Counted from the first letter of the stretch, positions 24,008 through 31,942 are shown. The stretch: 64,000 nt of DNA from an uncultured Fluviicola sp. (GCF_902168135.1 NZ_CABHOL010000008.1:22695-86694), one strand, 5' to 3'. Notes: generated by a model from the letters alone, not told the origin. Numbers and translations are program-made.

Positions 24008-25757
24008 CAGCACATTTCTTTAAGGTAACGATCATAACCGTCCCCTCATTTTGTCTACTCCAAATATCTAATTTCCCAGCGTTTTTTGCTAGCATTGCGC
24101 GACATAAATTCATTCCCAAACCTGAACCGATGGTTTTTTCGTGGTCTTTTTTGGTCAATTGAGGCGAATCACTGAGCAATTTCAGGCGTGTTTCTTCTGA
24201 CATTCCTTTCCCGGTATCTTTCCATTGGAAACAGACTTCGTCCTCATTCTCGCTCTGTACACTCACACTGATCATTGCTCCGGATTCAGAGAATTTGATG
24301 CTGTTATCCATAAAATTACGCAGCACGATCTTCAGCGATTCCGCATCTACAAATACTTTGACCGATTTTGGAATCGTATTTTCGAAAGTGATCCCTTTTT
24401 GGTTCAAAACTCCTTTGAAGTTAAAAGCTACGTGATCGACCAGCATGCTTAACCGGTGTTCTTCCTGTTTGAAATAACCGCCATTTGTTTGTAAAAGCGC
24501 CCAATTCAACAAGTTATCGAGCATGTTGTAGGTGTTGGTTGCAATCACACTGTTTTCTTCCAGCTGATTTTCCAAACTGGCATATTCCTGCTTTTGAACT
24601 TTGTCTTTCAGTTTGGAGTTACTGACACTGAGTGCATGTACCGATGACCTCAAATCATGGCTCACAATGGAGAATAACTGGTCCTTCGTTGCATTTAAAA
24701 GATCGAGTTCCTGCTTTTGGCGAAGGATCACCCTGGAACGCAGGACACTTTGGCGGTAGAAATAAGTTCCAAAAATGATTACAAGAAGTAAAAACAAAGC
24801 CGCAAATAAATAAGTATTCAGGCGTGCCTGCTTCAGTTTATTTTCTGTTTGCAGTAATTTCACCCGTTGCTGCTCATGGGTCAGAGCCAGTTTTTTCTCG
24901 ATCTGCGCAACTTCGTAAATTTTGTTTTGGTCATTGAGGGAATCCCTCCAATCTTCATATTCTTTCCGGTAAAACAAAGCCTTATCGTAACGCTTTCTGT
25001 TTTCTTCTACCACCGCCATGTTCAAGGAGGTCTTTTGTTTCGATTCGAATGAACCGTATTTTTGGGAAAGATAATATGCTTTTTCAAAGTAAACAATGGC
25101 CTTTTCGTCCTGGTATTGCTCATAATAAACAGCAGCCAATTCCATGTACGAAACCATCAATGCAGAATCATTCTTAGCTTCCAGAATTTTCTGAATAGCC
25201 ATCAATAAGTATTTTTCGGCTTTTTCAAAATCTCCCAGATGAAAATAACAGGTTCCAATATTATGGAATAATGCGTCAATCGGGATAGTTCGAATACCTT
25301 TTTGATCCGTTGTATCAATGCTCTTGAACAAGTTTAACGCGTGGTTATACTTTTCCCAGGAGAGAAAAATTCCGGCCTTGTTGAATCGAACCATTGTATA
25401 GAACTCAAATTCACTTCCAACCAGGTTGAATTCACGCATAGCATATTTCAAAATATTTTTTTTGTGGAATGCCTCTGCCCTGTAATAATGTATGAAGTTG
25501 AGTAATTTCTGGTTTTCGGTACGTTGCAATAATTTTTGCGTATTTACTAAAACTGAATCCCAGTTTTCCTCTTGTACAAAAGCAATTGTTTTAGAGAACT
25601 CTTTTAAATTGGTCCTCTCACCTGCCAATAACAGTGCCTTTTGATCCAGGAACTGATTACTTTTATTCCGCTTGGCAGAAACATTTGCTGAAACTAAAAA
25701 AAGTGTCCCGAAAAGAGACACTTTTACCAGGTTTATCACTGTATTCGAAAAGAACAT
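23994..25757 (-). CDS. TPR sensor histidine kinase (HisKA type)
   Basis: 587-residue kinase: signal peptide or first helix (VSLFGTLFLVSANVSA), about 280 residues of TPR-like helices (IGTCYFHLGDFEKAEKYLLMAI is a clear unit), a transmembrane segment (YLFAALFLLLVIIFGTYFY), then HisKA with the H-box LFSIVSHDLRSSVHAL and a HATPase domain. The ATPase shows the N-box LRNFMDNSIKFSE, G1 KDTGKGMSE and G2 GSGLGMNLCRAML. It precedes its LytTR regulator with a 14-nt overlap and follows a small unknown gene by 6 nt. The sensed signal is unknown. Confidence 0.9.
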   Translation of the reverse strand: MFFSNTVINLVKVSLFGTLFLVSANVSAKRNKSNQFLDQKALLLAGERTNLKEFSKTIAFVQEENWDSVLVNTQKLLQRTENQKLLNFIHYYRAEAFHKKNILKYAMREFNLVGSEFEFYTMVRFNKAGIFLSWEKYNHALNLFKSIDTTDQKGIRTIPIDALFHNIGTCYFHLGDFEKAEKYLLMAIQKILEAKNDSALMVSYMELAAVYYEQYQDEKAIVYFEKAYYLSQKYGSFESKQKTSLNMAVVEENRKRYDKALFYRKEYEDWRDSLNDQNKIYEVAQIEKKLALTHEQQRVKLLQTENKLKQARLNTYLFAALFLLLVIIFGTYFYRQSVLRSRVILRQKQELDLLNATKDQLFSIVSHDLRSSVHALSVSNSKLKDKVQKQEYASLENQLEENSVIATNTYNMLDNLLNWALLQTNGGYFKQEEHRLSMLVDHVAFNFKGVLNQKGITFENTIPKSVKVFVDAESLKIVLRNFMDNSIKFSESGAMISVSVQSENEDEVCFQWKDTGKGMSEETRLKLLSDSPQLTKKDHEKTIGSGLGMNLCRAMLAKNAGKLDIWSRQNEGTVMIVTLKKCADGKN

Positions 25758-25763
25758 GGGCTT

Positions 25764-26183
25764 CTAAACTTCGGTGGTCCTTACTTGAGAACTAATACCT
25801 CTTGAAGACTTAGGCCCGCACGAATTCACCATCATGGTTTTAACCGTTAAAATACCTCCCATAGCGATCGGGCTTCCTGCCGCATCGAAGGGGCTTGCTT
25901 TAAATCCGCCTGTATATGTTTTAAGATTCCCCGGAGATTCGCAATAGTATGTCAGGTAAAAATACAATTTGCTCGAATCCGAAGCATTGTAGTATTGAGT
26001 AACAGTCACCTGGTTGGGATTCACATTTCCGGGAAGCTTGAAGGTTACCAGTACATTTAATTCCTGCGAGGAAGTTGAATAAGCTGCATCCACAGCTACG
26101 GCATCATCAAGTGTCGCGGGTACTACGGGCAACATCGGTGCTGCTACCGGTTGGACAATGTAAGTCTGAATGGTTGTTTCCAT
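25764..26183 (-). CDS. Hypothetical protein cotranscribed with the LytTR kinase pair
   Basis: 139-residue protein without a signal peptide. The N-terminus is Pro/Val/Ala-rich (YIVQPVAAPMLPVVPATLDDAV); the centre has alternating strands (LNVLVTFKLPGNVNPNQVTV, SKLYFYLTYYC); the C-terminus is Gly/Ser-rich (MVNSCGPKSSRGISSQVR). It has two Cys residues. No family recognised. It ends 6 nt before the kinase gene (start 25757), so the three genes probably form one operon and the protein may modulate or be controlled by that system. Confidence 0.55.
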   Translation of the reverse strand: METTIQTYIVQPVAAPMLPVVPATLDDAVAVDAAYSTSSQELNVLVTFKLPGNVNPNQVTVTQYYNASDSSKLYFYLTYYCESPGNLKTYTGGFKASPFDAAGSPIAMGGILTVKTMMVNSCGPKSSRGISSQVRTTEV

Positions 26184-26661
26184 AAAACGCTTTTTTTAGT
26201 TAGACAAAAGTTTGTTGTTATCAAATATGCCCTTTTTTAGGCAAAGAAGAAAGTTATTTGCCTGAAAATAACGGAATATTTTTCCTCACTTCACATTCAA
26301 AGGCTCAATCTAACATCCCTTAAAAATAGTTGATTTTTTTGTTTAAAAGCCATTGAAAAATCGATTCATCTAAATTTTAGTAAACAAATCCGTTTTTAAT
26401 GTCTCTATACAAAATCATTGACCTGTAAATTCATGCTGTTCACTCAATTTTCGGTCTGATTGAGCATCTTTTCTGCCACAACGGATAAAAGACTTTTAAT
26501 TTTGTACTCAGGAAGGAACTTATAGCGTTCGCTTCGGCGAAATTCCTCCGGATTACAACTTATACTAGCAAACTCTTGCTTTGTTAAGAAAAGCCATGGT
26601 CTCCCATCAGATTGTGGCTTTTTCTTTTTTAAGGCGCAACATGTTCAAATGTTCAAAACAA
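26184..26661. other. 478-nt non-coding region: operon promoter side and candidate RNA
   Basis: No protein gene. Near 26239-26263 a perfect 7-bp hairpin (AGGCAAA / TTTGCCT) lies 55 nt upstream of the gene starting at 26183. Around 26497-26630 a promoter-like box, stacked hairpins and a terminator mark a candidate small RNA, listed separately. Confidence 0.6.
26497..26630 (+). ncRNA. Candidate structured small RNA with terminator
   Basis: A TAATTTTG -7 box (26497-26504) is followed by about 120 nt without an ORF. The segment folds locally: GGAAGGAA (26511-26518) pairs with TTCCTCC (26543-26549) and encloses TTCGC-TTCG-GCGAA (26528-26541), a C(UUCG)G tetraloop hairpin. AGCAA/TTGCT (26567-26580) forms a second hairpin. 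AAAAGCCA (26589-26596) with TGGCTTTT (26615-26622) plus T-run forms a terminator. No clear -33 TTG was found 19 nt upstream. Resemblance to the predicted 6S-Flavo RNA class cannot be confirmed by eye. Confidence 0.5.
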
Positions 26662-27288
26662 TTAATCTTTTAATTTTCTAAAGCTGCAAAACACAAAATT
26701 CTGCTTTGTATCAAAAGGAGTCGGATGATCAACCGTCAGGCATTCTATTTTTTCAAAGGCCTCACCCGTGACCTCATCCAAAGTGCTTTCGGAATATTGT
26801 TTGATCTCAATTCCGCTGCATTTTAAGGGACCGCTTTCCGAAAATGTTCCCAGAACAAGAGTACCTTCTTTTCGGATATACCGTTCCATTTGGGAAATGT
26901 ATCGTTTGATATCATTGTCGTTCGTTACAAAATGAAATACCGCTCGATCGTGCCACAGATCATAGGTTCCATCCAATTCCATTTCCAGGACATCGGCTGC
27001 GATCCATTTCACCGAATCGGCACGCGCCCCCAGTCTTTTCCGTGCACGCTCCAGTGCATGTTCCGAAATATCGACTACGGTCAGGTCGGTATATCCCATG
27101 TCCAGCAGGTGATCGGTCAAAAAACTATCGCCGCCGCCCACATCCAAGATCTTAGCATCTTTCGGTAAATGGGCTTTTTCAATAAAATACAAAGACGTTT
27201 CCGGTTTCGGTTGATACCAGCTCACTTCATGCAGCTGCTTATTTGAATAAACATTTTCCCAATGCTCTTTTTTATTTAAATCTGACAT
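26662..27288 (-). CDS. Class I SAM-dependent methyltransferase
   Basis: 208-residue soluble methyltransferase. Motif I is AKILDVGGGDSFLTDHLL (SAM-binding glycines), motif II LTVVDISEHALERARKRLG (acidic residue for ribose), and the post-II region VKWIAADVLEMEL. The motif HDRAVFHFVT follows where the catalytic loop lies. The N-terminus DLNKKEHWENVYSNKQLHEVSWYQPKPETS is characteristic of a subgroup close to thiopurine or small-molecule methyltransferases. Substrate unknown. It is monocistronic on the minus strand and converges with the candidate RNA at 26.5 kb. Confidence 0.87.
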   Translation of the reverse strand: MSDLNKKEHWENVYSNKQLHEVSWYQPKPETSLYFIEKAHLPKDAKILDVGGGDSFLTDHLLDMGYTDLTVVDISEHALERARKRLGARADSVKWIAADVLEMELDGTYDLWHDRAVFHFVTNDNDIKRYISQMERYIRKEGTLVLGTFSESGPLKCSGIEIKQYSESTLDEVTGEAFEKIECLTVDHPTPFDTKQNFVFCSFRKLKD

Positions 27289-27407
27289 TTTCCTTGGTTT
27301 TTAAGCGCATCTAAAATTACGGATTCATTTTTCAGGATGACAAGAAGGAACGAAATTTTTAGATCTTGTTCCAAAAACGATCTTTGATAAATAGAACATT
27401 TCGATTT

Positions 27408-27668
27408 ATGAAAATGCGGGGAAAGTTTTTAGTGGTATTGACTCTAACTATGGCTGGATGTAAATCTGAATATAAAAAAGAGGCAAAACAAATACCTGAT
27501 TTAATAGGTTATGAATCATAAATGTTCATTGTTCACTCGGACTCATTAATAATAGATCGACAGGCAAATCCAACCAGAATGAGGTTTACAAAAGGTGATA
27601 CAATCACTGCCGAATTTAAATTTTGTAATCAAGTTCCGAGTAAAGATTGTTATGTAACGATTAAGTAA
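27408..27668 (+). pseudogene. Small lipoprotein ORF interrupted by an in-frame stop
   Basis: ATG at 27408 opens a lipoprotein-like start (MKMRGKFLVVLTLTMAGC, lipobox Cys at 18) that runs 37 codons to TAA at 27519-27521. The next codon in the same frame is ATG and the frame stays open for 48 more codons (MFIVHSDSLIIDRQANP onward, with two Cys) to TAA at 27666-27668. A single base change would restore an 85-residue lipoprotein. Alternatively, the two ORFs could be coupled by the adjacent stop and start. Family not recognised. Confidence 0.4.
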
Positions 27669-27814
27669 TGTTGATAATTCGGTTAGCGTTCCAAAAAATC
27701 ATTTTTGATCAATTAGTCTATTTAACCACAAAAAAAATCATCCAACTTCTCCCCTTAGATTCAGCGTGTTAGAAAGGAAGGTGAACTTTTTTGCGTTTTT
27801 TTTGCTTAAAACCC

Positions 27815-27844
27815 TTGCATAAACACAAAAGATATCTATCTTTG
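27815..27844 (+). promoter_or_regulatory. Promoter of tRNA-Lys
   Basis: TTG (27815-27817), 19-nt spacer, TATCTTTG (27837-27844): a very close match to the Bacteroidota -33/-7 consensus. It lies 40 nt upstream of the tRNA. Confidence 0.8.
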
Positions 27845-27884
27845 CACCCGCAATCACGAATGAGTGATGAAGAAAAAATAAGAA

Positions 27885-27957
27885 GATTCCGTAGCTCAGC
27901 TGGTAGAGCAATACACTTTTAATGTATGGGTCCTGGGTTCGAATCCCAGCGGGATCA
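27885..27957 (+). tRNA. tRNA-Lys (anticodon TTT)
   Basis: 73-nt cloverleaf. The acceptor GATTCCG pairs with CGGGATC (one T:G), D-arm GCTC...GAGC, anticodon stem ATACA/TGTAT around CTTTTAA (anticodon TTT), T-arm CTGGG-TTCGAAT-CCCAG, discriminator A. The CCA end is not encoded. A consensus promoter precedes it and a stem-loop terminator follows within 15 nt. Confidence 0.97.
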
Positions 27958-27962
27958 CAAAA

Positions 27963-28002
27963 AGAAAAAGCGAATTACGAAAGTAGTTCGCTTTTTCTTT
28001 TT
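27963..28002 (+). terminator. Terminator after tRNA-Lys
   Basis: AAAAAGCGAA (27966-27975), loop, TTCGCTTTTT (27987-27996), followed by CTTTTT. A 27-nt core (27970-27996) recurs in inverted orientation at 29810-29836 with one mismatch. Confidence 0.85.
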
Positions 28003-28364
28003 GCCCTCAATACTCACTCTCACACTCGCTCTGTTTTTCAGAGCTTTTTCTTTCAGTAGTGAGTGTGAGAACTGAGTGTGGATCCGTGTTCGAAGCTAAG
28101 ATTCTGTTTCCCCCTTTGGAGGTCAGACGACTCTGACGAGTGTCAGACTCCGTCAGAGGGGAATAAGAGGGAGGATAAGCCTAATCTCCCCGCAAACCAT
28201 TGATTTTATTCAATTTTCCACCGATCCAACTCGGTTCGAATCCAACTGGCTTTCAAGCTAAATTTCTTGTGAAAATTTTTAAAGACTCCCTGTTTTCAGA
28301 ATAATTGTGTAGTATTGGAATGATATAACAAAGACTATCGCGAGAACACCTAAAATCAAGAGTA
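28003..28364. other. 362-nt non-coding region with several short inverted repeats
   Basis: No gene seen. Contains CTCACACTC/GAGTGTGAG (about 28020 and 28062) and CTCTGACG (28131-28138) with CGTCAGAG (28151-28158), plus an 11-nt copy of the tRNA T-arm core GGTTCGAATCC at 28233-28243. It looks like degraded repeat material between the tRNA and the A+T-rich CPBP gene. Confidence 0.5.
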
Positions 28365-29267
28365 ATGTTAGAAAAATTTAGAACTGTATATAGGAATTAT
28401 TTATTCATTAAAATAATAACAGTAATACTTGTGGTATTCTTTTCAGTTGCGATTATCGTACCTCTGATAAGGATTGCGGAACTATTTGGGATTAATATCC
28501 GAGAGCATACAGGAGTAAATTTTGATGTTAGTTTTGGAAACGTATTTTTCTTTTTTTTGTTCGGTTTATGTTCAATTGGAATAATATGGTTTGCACAAAA
28601 ATATATACATCAAAAAAAATTATCCGAATTAGGATTTCAAGGTAAAATTTGGAGGACACTTTTGATTGGGTTTATTGTTGGTGCGATTTTGGTTTCTCTA
28701 AAAAATAGTGTTTTAATCTTAAGCGCTGAGAATGTTAAGTATGTAAAAGTCATTCCTACGGATGTTTCCTTTCTAACTTATTTGGCTTACTATTTCTACT
28801 TCATGGTCGGATTCATTTTTTGGAATTCCTTTATTGAAGAATTATGTACAAGAGCATATCCGATTAAAAAACTAAAGAATTATATGAATCCGCATATAGT
28901 ATTTACAGTTATGGGATTAATCTTTAGCCTTGGACATTTTGTGCTTAGGGATTTTAGTCCCGGATATTTTCTAAGCCTTTTTATTTTTTCATACATTTTT
29001 TCACTTTTGTATTTCTACTCAAATTCAATTTGGTTGCCAATTGGTATACATAGCGGGGTGAATTGGGTAGAGTTTTCATTTTTTGGAACAAATTGGAAGT
29101 TAGGAGCAATTTACAATATTGAACTATACAACATACCTGATTGGTCATACAATTACGCAAATGTATTTATCCTATCCGGGTTTTTATTACTGATTATTTA
29201 TTTGAACAAAAAAGGCTTTTTCAATAAATACTTCTCAAGAGAAAATGAGTTGGAAATAAAGAACTAA
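28365..29267 (+). CDS. CPBP-family intramembrane metalloprotease (CAAX-type)
   Basis: 300-residue multi-spanning membrane protein, markedly A+T-rich relative to its neighbours. The CPBP (Abi) motifs are present: EELCTRAY (EExxxR type) around residue 165, FSLGHFV (second His), and GIHSGVNWVEF (HxxxN). At least seven hydrophobic helices can be counted, starting with YLFIKIITVILVVFFSVAIIVPL. These proteases cleave within or near the membrane, and some protect against bacteriocins. It lies beside the tRNA, next to an immunity-like gene, in a segment bounded by inverted terminator repeats. Confidence 0.85.
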   Translation: MLEKFRTVYRNYLFIKIITVILVVFFSVAIIVPLIRIAELFGINIREHTGVNFDVSFGNVFFFFLFGLCSIGIIWFAQKYIHQKKLSELGFQGKIWRTLLIGFIVGAILVSLKNSVLILSAENVKYVKVIPTDVSFLTYLAYYFYFMVGFIFWNSFIEELCTRAYPIKKLKNYMNPHIVFTVMGLIFSLGHFVLRDFSPGYFLSLFIFSYIFSLLYFYSNSIWLPIGIHSGVNWVEFSFFGTNWKLGAIYNIELYNIPDWSYNYANVFILSGFLLLIIYLNKKGFFNKYFSRENELEIKN

Positions 29268-29317
29268 GCACTATAACACAACTAAAAAACAAGTTGAATA
29301 ATTGTAAAATCAATGTG

Positions 29318-29758
29318 ATGACATTTACCATACAAGGGGAATCGGATTATCTCAGACTGACATATCTTGAGGTTTTTGGATTTCCTGATGAAACTGGTCA
29401 TTGGGGCGGATACGATGCTCGTGTTAATCTGGAAATCAAGTCCCGAAATTTTCGGGTAAATGAGAGCTTTTACTCGAGTACCGGGGAATTATACGAATTT
29501 GCAGAAAAGTTGAACATTGCCAATCAGCAAATTGATGGAACCGTCGCTTTTAGTTCGTATGAAGGAACTTTGGAATTCACAATCAGTTACAATAAACTAG
29601 GACACGTGACAATCAAAGGGAGATTTTCCGAGCAAAATGATTTCTCCAATGAATTAATCTTTGAATTCTATTCTGATCAATCTTTTATCAGCAGATCCCT
29701 GGAAGAAATTTCGAAGATCACTGAAAAATATGGCGGGATGACCGGGGTAAAACAATAA
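29318..29758 (+). CDS. WapI-family immunity-like protein
   Basis: 146-residue soluble protein. The sequence pattern GHWGGYDARVNLEIKSRNFRV, then FYSSTGELYEFAEKLNIANQQIDG and TVAFSSYEGTLEFTISYNKLGHVTIKG, is that of WapI/DUF6228-like immunity proteins, which neutralise contact-dependent or Rhs/WapA toxins. The start is uncertain: ATG 29318 is chosen, with GTG 29315 or TTG 29294 possible. No toxin with an Rhs or WapA C-terminus is visible nearby, so it may be an orphan immunity gene. It follows the CPBP gene by 50 nt. Confidence 0.5.
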   Translation: MTFTIQGESDYLRLTYLEVFGFPDETGHWGGYDARVNLEIKSRNFRVNESFYSSTGELYEFAEKLNIANQQIDGTVAFSSYEGTLEFTISYNKLGHVTIKGRFSEQNDFSNELIFEFYSDQSFISRSLEEISKITEKYGGMTGVKQ

Positions 29759-29809
29759 TCATTACTCAACTATCCGATTGAGACTGCCTAATGCGCTCTT
29801 GGGCTAACA

Positions 29810-29836
29810 AAAAAGCGAACTACTTCCGTAATTCGC
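29810..29836 (-). repeat. Inverted copy of the tRNA-Lys terminator core
   Basis: On the minus strand the 27-nt core from 27970-27996 is repeated with one mismatch (G for A at position 11). It is 46 nt beyond the stop of the GH64-like gene and, read from that gene, again gives a stem-loop followed by a U-run, so it probably works as its terminator. Confidence 0.7.
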
Positions 29837-29881
29837 CTTCTTCTGTTTTTAATAGCTGTAAAGCATGTGAGCCAACTGAGT

Positions 29882-31159
29882 TTACGAGGCCGGAATCCAC
29901 CTTCCGATGGTAAGTGTTACATCCTGTCCTGATCCCACAGAGTAGTTGGTTTTGGATGGCACATTATTTCCTCCCGACCAGCTTCCTACATTCGGGTTTT
30001 CATCCAGGCTGAATCCATAAGCCATTCCCAGAGTTTTAGCAGAGTTAAGTCCCATAATTATTCCTCCGTGATTTTTTGCGCAGTGGAAAAACTTGGCGTA
30101 TGCATCATAAACACTCGGTTTCTGGTTGTAAGCATTGTTGTGATTTGTGTACCAGTTTTGAATGTTCGTCCATGCCGCAGAGGTATAACCATCAGAAATA
30201 CTTCCCCCCTCGCCTACAACTCCGTCCAACAACACTCCGCGTGAAATGGCCTGGAAAATGGCGGCTTCAATTTGGCTGAAAGCATCGTATTCATTTTGAT
30301 TTTCTCCTGTTTTGATCCCCCGTACTGCCTGCATGAATCCCTGATCACCGGCAAAATCACTTGCCGGAATGATTATCGTTAATTTGTTTGGTCCGTTAAG
30401 TGTAAATTTTGTTCCGTCACTAGTCCCTGAATAGGTACCCACTGTGGCAGCGTTCAGGTAAAGATTGAGTTGATTTCCCTTTGTAAAAAAGTCATTGATG
30501 GTGTTCGTCCAATAACCGCTTAGTCCACTGGCACTAGTGTTAATTGCCAGCCAGTCTTTGGGCGAAACAATGGCAGAAAACTGACTCATGATCGAATCAG
30601 GATAACCGGTACCTGTCGGACTGGTATACAATAATTGCGCGAATGCACTTCCCAGCGGATCTGAACCGGTAAACGTATTAAAAGCTGCTGCAATCTCCGG
30701 ACGCGAAACAGCCGGAATCGCTCCATAGACCAGGGAATCGTTCGCTACCGTAAAGGAAAGATTCAAACCGAAAGAATCCACCGCAGATACATCGTACTGG
30801 GCATTGGGGCCAAATTCAAAAATGTCGTAAGGACCCGGAGGACAAACTCCCGGAGCAGCATTAAACGGATAGGCTGTATATCCGGTAGTCGGTGAAAGCG
30901 CCGCAGGTGTGGTTGTAATTTCCGTAACCAGGAACACCAGGCGGTTGTTGCCCAGGTTTGTTACATCCGGTACATTGACCGTCAATCCATCATTGATATT
31001 GATATAATTGCCGGTGGTTGCTGTAAAATTCCCGTCCGTATTCAGATACATGTAAGCGTCTGACTGCTGGATAAATCCGGCAACCCAAACGGTATATTTA
31101 GAAGTATCCAGGGAAGTACCATTTTTTAGAGTAATTGTATTAAGTGTAGTTGCTGACAT
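29882..31159 (-). CDS. GH64-like beta-1,3-glucanase / thaumatin-like superfamily protein
   Basis: 425-residue protein resembling glycoside hydrolase family 64 laminaripentaose-producing glucanases. IFEFGPNAQYDVSAVDSFGLNLSF carries a Glu and Asp at the spacing of the family's catalytic pair (Glu in FEF, Asp in VDSF). The downstream AFSQIEAAIFQAISRGVL and AKTLGMAYGFSLDENPNVGSW match the C-terminal part of that fold. Known GH64 enzymes are secreted, but no signal peptide is seen here (MSATTLNTITLKNG). It shares a conserved leader of about 55 nt with the AidA-like gene upstream, suggesting co-control. Confidence 0.65.
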   Translation of the reverse strand: MSATTLNTITLKNGTSLDTSKYTVWVAGFIQQSDAYMYLNTDGNFTATTGNYININDGLTVNVPDVTNLGNNRLVFLVTEITTTPAALSPTTGYTAYPFNAAPGVCPPGPYDIFEFGPNAQYDVSAVDSFGLNLSFTVANDSLVYGAIPAVSRPEIAAAFNTFTGSDPLGSAFAQLLYTSPTGTGYPDSIMSQFSAIVSPKDWLAINTSASGLSGYWTNTINDFFTKGNQLNLYLNAATVGTYSGTSDGTKFTLNGPNKLTIIIPASDFAGDQGFMQAVRGIKTGENQNEYDAFSQIEAAIFQAISRGVLLDGVVGEGGSISDGYTSAAWTNIQNWYTNHNNAYNQKPSVYDAYAKFFHCAKNHGGIIMGLNSAKTLGMAYGFSLDENPNVGSWSGGNNVPSKTNYSVGSGQDVTLTIGRWIPAS

Positions 31160-31179
31160 AAGCTATCATTTTTTAGTCC

Positions 31180-31234
31180 TACTCGTATGGCTTTTCGGGT
31201 TACGCCTCCTGTTGAGTTGACCGAACAGGAACAG
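31180..31234 (-). promoter_or_regulatory. Conserved leader element, copy 1 (GH64-like gene)
   Basis: A 55-nt block starting 21 nt upstream of the start codon at 31159 repeats at 31887-31942 upstream of the AidA-like gene with about five differences. In the sense strand it has CCTGTTC...AACAGG, then GGCG...CCCGAAAAGCC, which can form two stems. The position and structure fit a 5' UTR regulator. Confidence 0.65.
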
Positions 31235-31313
31235 CTTTTATTTCAAGTGGTTTTATTGTAAAACCGGCCCTGACAAAAAGCAAGAGCCGGTTCTTCAGTG
31301 TATTTCCGGTCAA

Positions 31314-31865
31314 TTAGTTATTAACGTTAATGAACGGATCCCAAAGATAGTAGCCAATAACAGCTCCGGTTTGGGTATTTAATACTGCAAAAGACATGTT
31401 GTATTGTGTCGATCCTGCTCCGTTAACCTGGAACAGCCATTGCGCACAAATAAATGTATTCGGGTTACCGGCATTCGGATACCCGGAAGGAATTTTATTG
31501 GCAAATTGCGGTTGACTTCCTGATCCTCCGGATTGGAGGCAGTAGTTTGTCCATTCCGCCGTGTTCGGACCTAAACTTCTTACGTTGGCATTACTTAATG
31601 CTGTGTTGTAAAGTACCGGGTAATAATTTTGACCTGCTCCGGGAGCTGAAATAGTGAAGACAATTTCATCCCCGACATTAGCAGAAATGGTTAATTCTGA
31701 TCCGCCCTGGTCATTTACAACAGCACTTCCCTGTGCCATCATTTCTACGTAAACATCAGAAGAACTATAGCTTCCCAAGCTAATTGGAGCATTCCACGAA
31801 CCTCCCGGTTTACTTTGTGCGAGTGTAATTGCGTCGACTGTAATTGCGACAAAAATTTGTGCCAT
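31314..31865 (-). CDS. AidA/PixA-like inclusion body family protein
   Basis: 183-residue protein with the AidA/PixA beta-sandwich pattern: an N-terminal strand (AQIFVAITVDAITLAQ), SELTISANVGDEIVFTIS in the middle, AQWLFQVNGAGSTQYNMSFAVL, and the C-terminal hallmark GAVIGYYLWDPFINVNN. PixA accumulates as cytoplasmic inclusions in Xenorhabdus, and AidA homologues are quorum-regulated in other bacteria. No signal peptide is seen. It shares its leader with the GH64-like gene and ends about 155 nt before it. A role in stationary or host-associated life is inferred from the family. Confidence 0.72.
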   Translation of the reverse strand: MAQIFVAITVDAITLAQSKPGGSWNAPISLGSYSSSDVYVEMMAQGSAVVNDQGGSELTISANVGDEIVFTISAPGAGQNYYPVLYNTALSNANVRSLGPNTAEWTNYCLQSGGSGSQPQFANKIPSGYPNAGNPNTFICAQWLFQVNGAGSTQYNMSFAVLNTQTGAVIGYYLWDPFINVNN

Positions 31866-31886
31866 AATGGGTAGTTTAAATTTCCT

Positions 31887-31942
31887 TACTCATAAGGCTT
31901 TTCGGGTTCCGCCTCCTGTTTGAGTTGACTGAACAGGAACAG
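31887..31942 (-). promoter_or_regulatory. Conserved leader element, copy 2 (AidA-like gene)
   Basis: 56 nt, starting 22 nt upstream of the start codon at 31865; see copy 1 at 31180-31234. The stem pairs (CCTGTT/AACAGG and GGC/GCC) are kept in both copies, while differences fall mainly in loops. It lies within the 308-nt gap before the gene at 32174, which otherwise shows only a TATATTTG box at 32141-32148. Confidence 0.65.

Noticed and set aside
28233..28243. 11-nt match to the T-arm of tRNA-Lys as a possible attachment site
   Set aside because: Only GGTTCGAATCC is shared, which is the conserved T-loop consensus of most tRNAs; too short to claim an att site.
29294..31865. A toxin-immunity or contact-dependent inhibition locus around the WapI-like gene
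   Set aside because: No Rhs, WapA or CdiA C-terminal toxin is visible on either strand; the adjacent genes are GH64-like and AidA-like.
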